Numbered from the stretch's first letter, positions 23,301 to 37,500 are shown. The stretch: DNA of 64,000 bases from Rotaria sp. Silwood1 (GCA_905250075.1 CAJNOP010000015.1:388610-452609), one strand, 5' to 3'. Translations and numbers: made by a program. The notes: generated by a model not told the origin, from the sequence alone.

Positions 23301-26189
23301 TTTAAATAAGTTACGTAGATAATGTAAAGATTTTTCTAACATTATTTTGTTTGGTTATGTTAAATAGTTTATATTTATTATAATATTTAAGATCAGTTTG
23401 ATGTTTTATGTAGCTATCAAGCTTGTTCTATATTTATGGTATGATTATTTCAGTGAATAATATTGTAGTTTTTTTTTCATTTCTGTGTTATACAATAGAA
23501 ACGAATATGCGTAGTGAATCTTTTGTTGTTTTTTTTGATATTATAAAAGCGAAGAAGAAAAATTAATCATGATGTTCTTGTTATTCATATTTTTTAAGTC
23601 AAATTTAGTTTTAAATTTTGATTAAGAAATAGAATTTTAAATGTAGACGATTTTCTCTTTAGTATCCACTTCCTATTAATTTTATATACTTTTTATAATA
23701 TGTATATATAACTGTATGTTAGATATCTCTTCATATAGTGACATTTCAAAGTGTTGTTGAAATTTTATGCTTAATAATATATGTGTTATATCTGTTTTAT
23801 TCGTATTTCTTTTTGTACCGTTTTCATCGATATTGCTTTCTCTTCGTTTTTTATCTTCAATTTAAACTAACCGTAAGCGAAGAATGTGACCTTTATTTTA
23901 AAGTTCATCACGAACAAGTATTTAGGACAAGAAAAGGACTAGCAATTAAATGAATAAATAAATGTATTGCACTAGAAAATATTTGTTCCTCTTTAACAAA
24001 TGTAATTTGTCTGCATTATTGTGCGTTATCGGTGAAAATTTTCTATGTAGTATTTTCTATTGTGTTAAGTCTATTACTAAAAAATAATTAACTAAGTGAT
24101 AAAAAAAGTTTTATGTAGTATATAAGATGTTTGATTTGAGTCGATGTTTTTTTTTTCAAATTTTTTAAAATACTTCATTGTTACAGTTAAAGACAATTTG
24201 ATAGATTAATTCGTTAAGTTTTTTTTTTTATTGTGTAGAAAAATTCAAATAGTAAATTGAAATATTGCTTATTTTTCTGTTGAATATTTTTATTATTTTT
24301 TTTTTGAAATCATGAAATAGAATGAAAAGAATAATAGAGAAGTTTAAGTTTTTTAGGATATATGTTTGTTTTGTAGTTAGGATTTTTAGGAAATAGGTTT
24401 GTTAGGATGGTTTGTATATCAACAAATGGTGTTTCAATCAACAGCATCAACCCAACGACTACAATCATGAAGTTTTTCTGATTTTTTTTGTAACTTTTTT
24501 TTCTGTGCAAAATAAATATGTTTGAAAATGAAAATATTTCTTTTATTTATTAAAGCACAAATGCCTTAATCGTTTCCATATGGTAAGATTTATGTGTCAC
24601 AGAGAAAATTATTTCTTTGGTTTGATGTAAGATTCAACAAGCACGAAAATAACTGAACATAAACATTTTATTGAAAGTCTAAAATATCAATGTCAAAGAA
24701 TATTGCCTTGTAATTATTTATATTTATCGAGATAATTACGAAGAGATAATGATCAATTGTTGCATAAATATTAGAATAATTGAGTTCAAAGATTAGTACC
24801 TTAAATGATTGCCTTCTTTTCAAGAAAAACATTCATATTTAATCAAAACTTGCATAAAAATTAATCATTTTTGCTTTAATAAAATTCTTCAAAGGATAAT
24901 CTTTCAATCTACAAATAATAATTTGATGTTTATATTTTATACTATCATTTCGCGACTACTAGAATAAATTGGTATATTACTGAAATCTGAGTTTATTTTG
25001 ATATATGAAAACTTTATCATATGCTATTAAAAGAGCGAATCTATTGATATGAATAATTCAATAAATATGCAAACTAGCTTCAATAAATTTTTTCTTTCGT
25101 GAATGTTAATAGTTAGTGACATGTGATTATCAGCAATGGAAAGATGGCTCAGCGGGAGATCTTTTCGATAATCTCTAAAAGAAAATCATTTTAGTACTAA
25201 TCACTTTCATAAAAATTTTCTAATTGTATTTGAAAATGATTCATCGTTTCGATAAAATTGTAATTTTCAGATTTACTTTTGATAGTAGAGTTCAGCTCTA
25301 TAGTTCAAAACATAAATTGAACAATACATTATTGCCTTGATATTTTCTCTTACAGTTGCTGTAAACTGAACATCACTAACTACTACGATATCTGAACTAT
25401 TCATCTTACTTTAGCCTCTTTGTATTCTTACACTGACCATTACACCAGCGTTGGAACTAAACAGCAACCAGTCGAATGAATTTTATAGCCAAACTGTCAA
25501 AAATCGGGCGAAAATAACCCAGTATAAAAGTATTTGTTCATATACAATGATGGCAAAGAGAAATTAAATATTCATATGTAGACATCCGAACTGGAAACTA
25601 AAAGTTGGGAATAAAACTTTCACCATCATATTTCATAGTAAGATGCGTCGACTTTTTGAATTCGATATCAATACAAATTAGCTATCTAAATAAAATATGT
25701 TTTTTGCATTGTAGTTTAAAAAAAAAGCAATTTCATAACAAGTTTTATTCAAAAATGTAAATATTTATTTTTCTTGATTCAGCCAGCTGTCTAAGTAGAA
25801 AAAGAAAATGAATTATTGCATCTAAGTTGAATTAAACGATGCACGAGAAAAAAAAATTGATGAAGTGCAAAAACAACAACCAATCGTGTATAATCAATTC
25901 GAAGATAAGATATCTATTGAGTCTTTTTCAAACACACTGTTCTGACTTGAAAATATCATAAAAACATCGTTTTTAGTAGCGAAAATTCTTTAGAGCAAAC
26001 AACAATTTTGTAATGATGAACTAGCAAAAGTTCCGTCCTGCCTACTTGGATCTGTTCTAATTCTGCATGACACAATCGACATATAATATTTAATGAAAAT
26101 CAACTCTTTCATTCATTGAACTAAATATTGCTTGCATGAGTTCGCAATTTATTATTAACTACTGTAAATGACTTTCTCATGAGATAAAT

Positions 26190-26610
26190 CCTTCAACTGA
26201 TAAATCAATTTTGAATAGAGATTATGTAAATCTAAAGGAGCTATGAATATTCTGAAAAACGTTCGCGTCCTTAACTTATTACTGCCGTGGTACTACATTT
26301 TTATGGCGATGTAGAAGACATAGTACTACCGTAGTTATATTTTATGATGGAAATAGTGGCAAGGCCTGAAAGTTTCACAAGAAAAACATATTCTTGTTAA
26401 GATTTGTCTCTATACAAAGTTCCAAGTCAAGATTGAAAAATCGATTTTTTTTTCTGATTTTGCTGCACTTATTTAAAAGATACCGTCAAAATGCAGTATC
26501 TTCATAGTATTAAGCTGAAGACACAAACTTTTTTGACGGTATTCATAGCTCATATCGGTCTGGATAATTAACATAGTCTTAACTTAAGAGCAGCTTATCA
26601 TTTGGAGAAT
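26190..26610. mobile_element. Small TIR element, relative of the one in the PIX intron
   Basis: The left arm (26190-26275, with CCTTCAACTGATAAATCA and GGAGCTATGAAT) matches the reverse complement of 26515-26610 (with GAGCTATGAATACCGTC and TTTGTGTCTTCAGC). The left arm and an internal block at 26418-26460 also match the element at 36955-38090. At about 0.42 kb it looks like an internally deleted, non-coding member of the same family. Confidence 0.6.
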
Positions 26611-28916
26611 ATTTCTCATCAGATGTATATAAATAAACATAAAAAAACAAATCTCTTAATGTTCATCTAATTTTAAATATAGTTCGTTATCATCTATTAA
26701 TATCATTTAATGATGATAATAAAAAAAAAATAGAATGCGTAATGAAAGAGACGGCAAATAATTGAAGATGCTAAAAATAAAATTATTTCACGAGTTTATT
26801 ATCAAAAAAGAAATATATATATACATATAAATATTAATATTATTGCAAAAATGCATATAATTGAAAATGTACCCTGACAATGATTCTATTTTTGTGTATT
26901 TCGATTATGACCTTGAAAGAATGATGACATAATATTTTTCACATGCAGTTCATAAATGTCGATTTTTTAAAGTCTTTCTACCAGCGATTATCTAATTTAT
27001 ATTGTATTTTCTTTTGATTAGAATAATACAAAGCAAAATCAACATTCGAAAACAGTAAATATATTTTAGTAATAGTTTGAATACATGTTTTTAGTGTCAA
27101 TCATGGAAGGAAGGAAAAAAAATGATTGTGACAGTACTCTCAAACTGTGCATCTAATATTCTAATTAAAGTTAACTTCATATTGTATTAGGTCTCATTAA
27201 CGTCACAATAATAGACAGAAGTAACCAATGCATGTTATTCTCAGTTTTTGTTTTCTTTTATAGAATAATGATTTGAATAGAAATGCGCTCATCATCTATT
27301 TCGGAAACTTTTTTTTTTGCATCGCATGTCTTTCTCTAGAGATTCAATGTAATTAATAAAAAACGATACAGTTCTATTTTTAGATAAATTTCCATTTTAT
27401 TTTATTTTTATTGAACGTAAATTTATGATAATCATTGTAAGTGATTTAAATATTTGAAAGAATTATAATTATATTTATAAGAAATTGCAAAAATGCGTAC
27501 AATTAAATGAGATATCATTGTTATATGTTATAACGAGAAAAAAAAAGATAAGACTTTCTAGAACTTATGGAAAAATATGAATATTAGAAGATTTTATTAA
27601 CTTATTTTGCCGTTCAGCTATTCTATTATTCATATTCAAGATCTATCATTTATATAAGTACACTTGAAAAATGTATCCTTCTATTGTTGATCATAAGTAA
27701 TTAAATCGTTACAGACGTGCAACAATCATATCGATTCTTTTTTTTATAATTGACAATAGAAGATATTTAATGTAAGAAACTTATAGAAACAATAAAAGTT
27801 AGTTCTTAATTGTTGAAAACTTTATCCGACAAAAAGAAAAAAAAAAAAAGAAAAGGTTTAAGAAAAATATTATTCTTTTATGGTATAATAAAAAAAAATG
27901 AGTTAAACGCACGATAGCCTTTCGTTGTTTGCATTTTCTTTTTCCTGTTGTAGCTTTTGTAGGACGACATTGTGTGTTCCGGAGCATCTCCGTAAAAACT
28001 CAAGAATAGCTAATGCTCATGTAATAGATTTTTTTTCAGTTCGAGTTTGATCACCTAATATGCCTATAGGTATTATGTCATTTTTTTTATGTATTATTTG
28101 TGTCGCAATTCATTTCCTGTAAAACGAAGAAAAACATTTGATTTTTCTTTTTTGTTGACGAATAATTGTAGCACAATAGAGATAAGTAAATGTCTCTAGA
28201 ATATGAAGCGTTTTTCTTTCTTCTTTGTTTTTGTTTTATATATATATATCTTGAAAACTAAAAAAATCGTCGTCATTCTTTAATTTTCTATCATGAGAAT
28301 AAGTACTAAGAGAAGAAGAAAAAAAAATCGATTTTTTTGCCTTTCTACATGATCGTTGTTTCGCATGCTGGACAATAAATTGAATTTGATCGAGCAACCA
28401 AATGACGACATTACAACTGTCTCTAGTGACCTCGATAAATGCACACTTATATACAACTTTTATTCACATTGTATGTTTACTTCCGTTGGGTCGTAACTTG
28501 CGTATGCGAGTGTGTGTGTGTACTATGCATGATTAAGAGAAACGACATAGCAACAACGAATAATGAATGAGACCAGCCGTTAGTAACATAACATAAGTGA
28601 ATGAGAACTAAAGCAAACTATTCTTTTACTCTCAAATATTCGTTCTTTTCGTTTTTTATGATGAAAGTCGCCAGCCGTCAATTATGAGCGTAGCATAACA
28701 TGCAAGTATGAAAGAGTAGCGAAATATTTGAGTAGCTTGCTCGTCTAAAGGCAAAGCATACCACTTCTATATGTATACATGGAAAATTAAAAAAATGATG
28801 GACATATAATAAATATATACATAAAAATGTATTGTAACTATAGTACGATTGAAAGTTAAAGAAAAGGAAGCTGTGCAAATTAAGTATTTCTTTTTGTTAG
28901 TTTTCAAGTGGTTTCA

Positions 28917-28928
28917 TATATATATAAA
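28917..28928 (+). promoter_or_regulatory. TATA-like box upstream of the 29-kb gene
   Basis: TATATATATAAA lies about 120 bp before the ATG at 29047, with pyrimidine-rich sequence 25-35 bp on. It could serve as the local promoter. In an AT-rich genome such a match alone is weak evidence. Confidence 0.35.
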
Positions 28929-29046
28929 GCGGTACTTTTTTTTCTTTCATTCTATTGATCATACTGTTTGTTGATCTTCAATACAGTTTAAAACATAACG
29001 ATATACCGTACGCATACACATTATTTATTGTAGATATTATCAAACA

Positions 29047-31922
29047 ATGTTATCAAAAGGATATCAACGTCATCATGCGCTCTTAAAAACATCAAAATTC
29101 TCAGATCAATCAAAACAATCAACTTCAGGTACTTTATCACCTGATACAATAGCCACAACATCAAGTGGCTATTCAACAGGTGATTCATCGATTTCGACAA
29201 CTATGATTTCAACATCGAAAAAATCATCATCCTCAATAACTTCTAATCAACATAAAACAAAATCAAAGGGTAAGCAATAAATAGTCAAAGACATGTGATA
29301 AATAAATGATCTACGCTTAAGCTATTTCGACGTATTTTTTTTTACTTACGGTAATATCTGTTTCTGTCTCATATTTTCTCCTCATCTCAAGTCTATATCA
29401 ATCAATGATTCCATGTCTTGACAACAAAAGGACAAAACATGTAACTAATCCATTAACGTGCGTACTACGCTTATTCTCCAAACAAGTTACGAACCTATTA
29501 TAGATACAAATACAGTTGTTTTTTACCCTTTTCTTAATGACTTTAATGTATATCTATATATATATATATATGCTAAAATTAAAACATTTTCTTTCTTCTA
29601 GGTTTTCTTAATTTTATAAATAAATTAAAAAATTTTATAATTCCATCGAAAACTAAACTTATACATTCAACAACATCAAAAGAAATGCCACCAACAAATA
29701 CATTTGATCAATATTCAACATCGTACGATATTCCATCATCAACAATAACAACCAATAATACAACATCCATTCCATTTACATATTATCATCATTCACCAAT
29801 AAAATCTAAATATTATACTCAACAAAATCATGTATCTTATGTAACTAAAGCAACTAATTTTGAAAAAATTTCTGCATGGCTTGATCATACAGAAATGATG
29901 AAACATGACCGACCATATTTTGATGAGTTATTGTTTATTGATGAAATGCAAGAACAATCAATATCACCATCTCCTATTGAAATCGATTATCAAAGTAAGA
30001 TCACTTTTCTTTTTCTTTTTTTTCTTTCTACGTTCACTTGAAGTAAAAAAAAACACTTCAATATATGATATATTCCTTTTGCCATTTAAATAATATCACA
30101 TATCGCACTTATATTCTTTGGACGTCATTCATTTCTTTCTTCTTTTTCTCTCTCGCGAATATTCGACCCGTTTTAACATCGACAATTGACTCATATCTAT
30201 GGGTGTTGATAGTGTGATATACAATAAGACATAAATGTTTGTTGCTTGACTGCCGTATATGTTTGTGTCTGTGTGTTAGGAAAGAAAAGAAGAAACATAT
30301 AGAGAAAGAGTAGGAGAGAGCGCAGTGAAATAAATGAAAAGCAAGTACGTAAAAATGAAGATGGATAAAGAACGCGGAGCAAAAGAGAAGAAGAAGAAGA
30401 CGAAGCAAGGTGAAACGAATAACATAATTCACGCACAAAATCAAAATTGTATTCGAGGGTTGTGGTGCTTGTTGAAAACGTCAGTCAAGGCAAGGCAAAC
30501 AACTTAACAGACGTAAGTTATAATAACTGATCTTCTTTCATTCTTTCAATAAAAAGTTTAAAAAAAAGGTTTCTAATTATAGAAACAAGTCTTTCGATCA
30601 ACTTACTTAAAAAATTTCTTTTTTTTTTGTTCGGTTCTCTTATCAAATTCCACAGTATCAAATTAATATTCTATAGAAGTGTATTGATTTCATCAAAGTT
30701 AAACATAAACGGTTGTCTTTTTCTTTTTTCATTCTGATGATTTACCTCTTGTTATGGTAACGACTAAAAGTGTTTGCTTTAACTCATTAGAATAACTCAT
30801 TCATCTATGAATCATGCAATGTCTCAAACTTTATTCTCTTTTAGTTTTTTTTTTCTCCCACTCATTCTTTTCTATTATTATTCAATATTGCGTATGTGAA
30901 AGATTTGTATACGAAATTCGTTTATGTGTACACTTTTTATTTACATTTATTTTCTTATTCATTATTAGACTTCCTCTCTCCTACTCTTCTAAACCACCTT
31001 CTCATTTTTTTTTCTCTTACCTTTATTTTCATATTATAAACATTAATAGTCTATAAGAATAAAAAGAAAAGAAAATCGTATTTTATAGTAACAGTACATT
31101 TATTATATATTTTTAGTAATCATGAAAAAGATTTCATCATCTATTAAAACACCTAAACGAAGTACATCGTTGGTTGCTACATTAAATCGACCAGTAATTG
31201 AAAAAAAACAATATGAAAGAGCAGTTTCTCCTACAGCATCATTCACATCATCGATTCTTACAAAAGGAATGTTTGAAAGAATGACACCACAAAAACCTTC
31301 TCATCAATCTCGTACAAATCTCACAGATGAACAAACAACCAATTTATTAGTAAAACCAAATCGTCGTCGTGCAATTGATTTTTCACGACGTCGAACTGTT
31401 GCTAGTTTAACTGAACAACATTATATTAATAATCATAATAACAATAATAATAATGATAAAGAAAATGTTCCAATCAATCATCGACAACAAATCTACCGGT
31501 TTTCTCCTTCAACATCTACTAATATTCCAACAAAAAAATATTATTTTCATCCAAAACCATCTGTAAAAAATGAAGATATATTAATGAATTCATATGGATT
31601 AACACTTCTTCAACAACAACAACCTATACAGCAACGACAATCTCTATCTTCTATTGTAATGACACCGAAAATTCCTGACAATTCTTCAATAAATTCATTA
31701 CATAAACAACAAAATCGTCGATCATCTATTCAATTACCCCAACAACAATATTCATCTGATTCATTGGATGATTTACTTTGTGATCGTGAAGTAGAAAGTT
31801 ATTTTTATCCACATAGACGACAATCTCCTACTTCTATTCCGCAACATGTTTATATTAATTTAGAAACGCCATCCAATTATTATCCACCACCACCACCTTA
31901 TATTCATGGTACACTGTGTTGA
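29047..31922 (+). CDS. Low-complexity Ser/Thr/Gln/Asn-rich protein, unknown function
   Basis: Three exons, 29047-29269, 29602-29994 and 31117-31922, join with agreeing phases (AAG G|GT TTT; CAA A|TA ATC) to give 473 residues. I do not recognise the family. The N-terminal part is Ser/Thr-rich (SSGYSTGDSS). The middle has a possible folded stretch around FEKISAWLDHTEMMKHDR. The C-terminal exon is basic and polar with poly-Asn (HNNNNNNDKENVP), poly-Gln, an acidic motif SDSLDDLLCDREVESYF, and PPPPPY near the end, which could bind SH3 or WW domains. No signal peptide or membrane segment is seen, so a cytoplasmic or nuclear disordered regulator is plausible. An acceptor (TTGTAG, 29028-29033) lies 13 nt before the ATG. 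Intron 2 (1122 bp) may hold an alternative first exon. Confidence 0.7.
30361..30509 (+). promoter_or_regulatory. Possible alternative first exon in intron 2 of the 29-kb gene
   Basis: A GC-richer, purine-rich stretch ends in ACAGAC followed by a perfect donor GTAAGT at 30510. Spliced to the acceptor at 31115-31116 it would place ATG (31122) five bases after the junction, giving a 266-residue short isoform. A 48-codon ORF (from 30361) stops just before the donor, so this exon would be mostly 5' untranslated. Inference from splice signals only. Confidence 0.3.
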
Positions 31923-34538
31923 ATACTCTTTTATCATGTATTTTCTCTATTTGTCATTTATATTGTAAATACAAAAAAAAGGAATTTAGTCATATTCAAC
32001 ATGTTGATTTTGTTCCTTGTAAAGTGAAGCATTATAATTACTACAATAATTGGTTCTCAGGAAAAATATTTCCATTAAAGTATTCAGTCAATATAGGATT
32101 TATGAAGAGCCTGATAATATTATATTCTTGGATAAGTGTTATATTTTTTCAATGAGCATCTACGAATGAGTAAAATAATTTTCTTTAGATGAAATATTTC
32201 ATGAAATATCAATTTAACATAAACTGACACTTAAATAATTGAAAATAAATGAATTTTGAAAATATAATTTGTATTTTACTTAATAGCACAATAAAGAATA
32301 CAACAGTAAGACTTAATTTCATATTTACAGATAATAGTAATCATAATAAATTGTTGCCTATTTCTACTTAATTCAATTATCAATCAATTCATTACATACT
32401 ATTCATCACAGTTAATTATTCTAAATTCTTTTTTAATCCATAGTTTAATTGAATTTAATCAATTACTTATTCGACATAAAACAAAATACGCAAAAAATAA
32501 CTAAACATATGAAATATAAAATTCAAGTCGATTTAAAAATTTCTATTAATTTCTGTGTTGATTTATCAAGAAAAATAAATCGTCGAGAATTAAACTGTCA
32601 TGTTTGATTTAGATGAACTTGTAGAAAACATATAAAAATCTATTCAATCATTTTATGAATGATCAAAACGAGTTCAAGTTTAACTCGTGAAGAATTCACT
32701 GAACAAAGTTTTACTATTTTCAAATTTTGATTACTAATCTTGAAAAATCTTCTTTCATATATGCCATAAAAGTTTCATTTAAGTTTAAATCAAGTGCAAA
32801 AAAAACAGAATAGTTCAATTGAATGAATTCTTTTATTATATGACTAATGTATTTCGCATGACTACGAGTATTTCTAATTAAAAAAAATGGAAAATCATAT
32901 TTTTCTTTTTCTTTCTAAAGCATTAGAATAATGATGAAAATATGCAACATTTGAATCATGCAAAAAAACACTTAATGCATAAGTTAATTTCGTTTTAAGA
33001 ATAGAATCATTTTTTTACGACCATCATCATACATTGCTTTCATAGAAGATATAACATTCTATGAGAATTTCCTATAGATTAATATTGGCATGACATAGAT
33101 AATGATGAAAAAAAGATTGTATGGCTTCCATTGGTAGCGAAAAGTTTGAACGAATTTGTAAAAGAAATATAGTGATAATCATAATGAACTTACATGATGT
33201 GACGAAATCTGTGGATTCTCGAGAGAATCTACCCACAATTTGATTTCTTTTTTGTCTATATAGGTTTACACTATTTGTAATCAACTTTTGTAATTCTATG
33301 CCGTACGTTGAAATCAAGCACCATTTTATGGTCCGTAGCGGTTCAAGAATTAATTATGATCGCTCGCTTCGCGCTCTACTATATGCAGGTGAGTCTCAAG
33401 TTGACATTGATTCTAGATAATAAAAATCAATGATCATATTAGTAAAATGTTACAACATTAGAAAACGTTTTTATTTTTATGGTGACTACAAGGTTAATTA
33501 AATTAGATAGTTCTAATGTTTATAAAAGCAACATGTCAGATTAATCGAAGTAATTTATGAAGTGTAAAAGCAGGATGTACTACACAGTATTCTAATGTTA
33601 TGAAGATTAGTATTCATTAACAAAAACGTCTCGCAAACAAATTATCCGTCAATTAATGTCAACCAATCAAATAAATTAGTATTTGTAATTTAGACTACTA
33701 ATTTTAGTCAATTATTTATACTGTTTCATTTGGATAATACTACTACGTAAGAGACCTATAAATATTTAGCCTATGCGTTATCCTTCCTAGGTTATCATAA
33801 TCTTCATCTCTGAAAAGGTATTTCAATATGAGACTTTTTCATAAGTAGCTTTCATGAATTTGAGAATGACCGGAAACTTTCAGCTTAAAAATATGTGCTT
33901 GTCTTGAGATATCGAGCGCTCAAAATATTGAGCTTTCTAATCTTTCCTTGAGACATATGATTGGTTTTGAATACTGAGTATCTTAAGAAGGAGAAGGGCA
34001 GAGCATATAGACGAACTCTTATCGACTTCTACTAATTTCATCGGTGCTTACTTATGAGCGAAATATTCATTTCATTGTCAAATCACAATTTAGGATCTTC
34101 TCTCATTAGTGCAATTAACATTTTACGTCGTCTTCTGTATAGATGCGTAGTATCATTGAATTAAGGAAATGCTCGACTTGTATTTCTTGTCTAAAAGAAA
34201 GTTATAGAACATTTTTATTTCTTAAAACTTCGTGAATTTGTCTAAACAAAATAGAGAATCCTAAAAGTTTATTTTTTAAATAATTATCAAATTCCACTGT
34301 CTATCAATTAATAGAAAAAAGAATATGTAGTTAAAGTGAAAAAAACTTTTCAATTTGTTACTTGGATATCAAAATGATTTAATAGTTTAAATTGCGATAA
34401 ACTAAATCATAAACTCAACACTGTGTATATTTATACTATAAATAAAAAGTACAAAAAAATTCACACACACACACACACACAGATATAAATATTTGACAAA
34501 CTAAAATTAAAAACAACTAAAGAAATCCTATTAATTAG
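31923..34538. other. Convergent intergenic region
   Basis: This is the space between the plus-strand 29-kb gene and the minus-strand PIX gene. AATAAA signals near 32243 and 32290 could end the plus-strand transcript. A GC-richer patch near 33,325-33,388 reads open (ATG at 33328) up to a donor-like GCAG|GTGAGT, with CGCTCGCTTCGCG inside, but no partner exon is seen. The rest is AT-rich. Confidence 0.4.
34462..34481. repeat. (CA)10 microsatellite
   Basis: Ten perfect CA units, just downstream of the PIX stop codon. Confidence 0.95.
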
Positions 34539-37500
34539 TTATATAAAATTATTTTCCGGTGTAAGAGCTACTAATCTTTGTATCTGACTTTCTAATTGTT
34601 TACGTGCTCGTTTTTCTTCTTCAATTTCTTGTTGAAGTGTTTTATATGCTAGACGAAGTTCACTTATCATATCGTACATTGTTTGACGATCACTACGCAA
34701 AATCAAAACAAAAAAAAAAGAATTAAAATTAAAATAAAAAAAAACTAAATATTCAATTACATATTCGTGCTTATTATAGGTGAATTTGAAATATTTGTAT
34801 GATTAATAATTCCATGAATTGAATTTCTTTTCTTTGATATCACAGTATTTAAATTAGTAATAGCTGTTCCAGTATTAGTCGTTGTTATACAATAACCTTC
34901 AATAATCGACAGTAAAAGTGCATCACCTTCACTTGTTTCAACTAATAAAAATAAATAAATCAATAAGATAATATGAGAATTTATTCGGAAAACAATTCTT
35001 CACCTCGTTTAAGAAATTCATTTGCTTTTGATTTTTTCATTGTCATAAATCGTCTAAGTGTTCGATTGGGTACACTTTCATTTGAATTTACTGATGTATC
35101 ATTCATACTTATATTAGATAATTGTATTGGTGAAGCAGTTCTAGCTGTTAATGTTGTTATTGAAGGATGAATTCGTAATGGTGAATGTGGACGAAGACAA
35201 CCTTTAGACCATGTTGGATTTTTAATTGGAAGTTTTAAAGTAAGATTTTCAACATTTGTCGGCATGGATTTTGTTCCATTTAATGATAATGCTGGCTAAA
35301 AAAATTTTTTTTCTATAAAATAAAAAGCAAAATAAGTTAGTTAGTGAATTACTTTTGAAAACGATTGTTGAGATTGAGATTTTGTTGTTAATAATAAACA
35401 AAATTTTTCACACCATTCATGATATTCAACAATACTTGGAAATGATATAATTAATGATGGATTTGATGGAACTAAAGATTTCTTATTGAATTTATTAATA
35501 TTCTAGTTTTTTTTATTATTAATCATACCATTTATTTTCAAAGCACGTTTGCTTATATCAGTAATTTTACTAATTGTTAGTTGACTTATTTGCAAGCGAT
35601 TCTATGATACAAAAAAAGAAAGTATTTTTTTAATTTAAATGAATATTTTATCAATCTACTTCTATATAATATTCTTGTTGATTAGATGAAGTTGAAAGAA
35701 GAACTAAAGTTGATGGATAAAGAATTGCTATACGTTCACATGGTATTTGAGTAACACTATTTTCTAATAGAACATTGACAGCACTTAGACATAATGCATC
35801 TCCTAATGATTTTAATGACTAAAAGTAAAAGATAATTTTGTTGGAGAAAAAAAAAATAATTTATTTTTTACTTCAGAATCCAATCCATGAATAGTGCTAT
35901 GTAGAATAGTAAGTTCCCATTCTTTACGTTTTCTCCATCCAGCTCCGGATGTCTATAAAATAGTATTTAAGAATAATAATAAAAATTTATTTCTTAGATT
36001 TCGTACTGTTAATTCAGCATAATATTCAGTTGCTCGTTGTGTATTCCCACGATCGATATGAAATTCCTTAAATAATATAAATATGTTTATGCTTTGAAAA
36101 CTTACAAAATTTTACTTCAAGATTGTATAAATATTCTTTAAGTGAACTAACATATTTATCTAAACGATTGATTGGTAATGATAAATTTTTAATTAATTGT
36201 ATATAAGTATTATTATTATCATTCGATGGATCAATTTTTGATAGAGCATTCAATATTCGATCTCTATTTTATATTGAAAATAATAAATGCAATTAAAAAA
36301 AAACGGAATAGTTCGTATTGTTCTTACTTATTATGATTAATTAAAAAAAGTATTTTAGAATGTTGATAACAATAAGCTTCAAAAATAGATTTATAAGTAG
36401 GAGCTACATGTAGAAATAGACCACCAATACAATGTTGAGTTCTAAAACATAAAGTCAGATACGAAACTTACAAAATAAGTGTGTTTGAGTTTTTTTACTT
36501 CGTTGCATCACGTAACATATGAGAAAGATGACGATGAAATTTGATTAATTCATCAAGTATATGAGCATCCAAATGAAGAGAAGGTTGATTGGATCTATGA
36601 TTATAAAATAGAAAAAAAAACAACATAATTGATAAATATTAATGATTTTATTTTTTTTTTACGTTGAAAGAGTATGAGCTAAAGGTTGAAGTGTTTTTGA
36701 AATAAAATCATCCAATTCGGATATATAATGTTGTTCACTTTCAAATAATGTTTCAATGATCTATTTGAATAAATAAAGAAGAATTTACAATTTTATGTGT
36801 TTATAATATTAAGAAATATGTCTACAAATATTTTGCTGAGTATAGGATATTTTTAGATTTTTTAGTTAATTTACGAGAAAAATAGTTTGATTATCGAATC
36901 GATAAATAAAAGAGTTCGTATTAACAGATGTCGAAATTAACTTTTGATCTTACGGAGAAAGTTTTTCAACTGATAAATCGCTTTTGAGTCAAGACTATTT
37001 ATATCATGTGGATTCTAATGAGCTATAAATACTCTGAAAAGGGTTCGAGTCCTCAGCTTTTTCCTACTGAGATAGTACACTTTTACTATGTTCTCTAAAA
37101 TTAATGTCATGATCTCTCTCTCTCTCTCTCAGAAACATCAGAAAAATTCGTTTTCGACTTGAATCTTGGCATGAAGATAGATCTCAACGATAATAGTTTA
37201 TTCTTCCATCCTGAAAGAAAAATATCGAATCTGCTGGTGTATATGAACAGTAACAAAGACATGCTTTTATCATAGCTATATCTTATGAGAGTAACAACGA
37301 AAATATCTAACATTTCCACAATAAACGATTCTCATTAAATTCTCTCTCTGGATACTGTTAACAAAGAAACTTCTACAATTGCTCCCTTCCAATTTCAATG
37401 ATTTTTTTACCAATAAATACTATATATCGTGTTCTAATGAAAATTCTAAAAAGATTTGATTTCCTATTGAGATTTGACTAAACTACTGAGTTTTTTTTCT

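Larger units (their letters stand above)
15418..28900. other. Long gene-poor tract or giant intron
   Basis: No coding exon could be supported in 13.5 kb. It holds a CAG microsatellite, a GC-richer island near 16.6-16.75 kb, degenerate dispersed and tandem repeats (17.57-20.4 kb), a 16-bp minisatellite, an AT repeat near 21,700 and a small TIR element at 26.2-26.6 kb. Long T tracts dominate the plus strand around 22-24.5 kb. The tract may be intergenic or the first intron of the 29-kb gene. Confidence 0.45.

Noticed and set aside
24310-24510. 66-codon minus ORF with a hydrophobic segment
   Set aside because: It has no splice context, neighbours or homology I can recognise, in a T-rich tract where such frames arise by chance.
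25137-25185. tRNA D-arm-like GATGGCTCAGCGGGAGA
   Set aside because: No T arm or closing acceptor stem follows; at most a very old tRNA-derived fragment.
30109-30444. 111-codon minus-strand ORF in intron 2 of the 29-kb gene
   Set aside because: It reads Phe/Leu/Ser/His-rich because it is the antisense of a purine-rich stretch; no splice or start support.
37000-37060. B-box-like GGGTTCGAGTCC suggesting a tRNA or SINE
   Set aside because: No A box, acceptor stem or anticodon arm is present, and the related copy at 26.25 kb has lost the motif. It is better explained as part of an inverted-repeat element.
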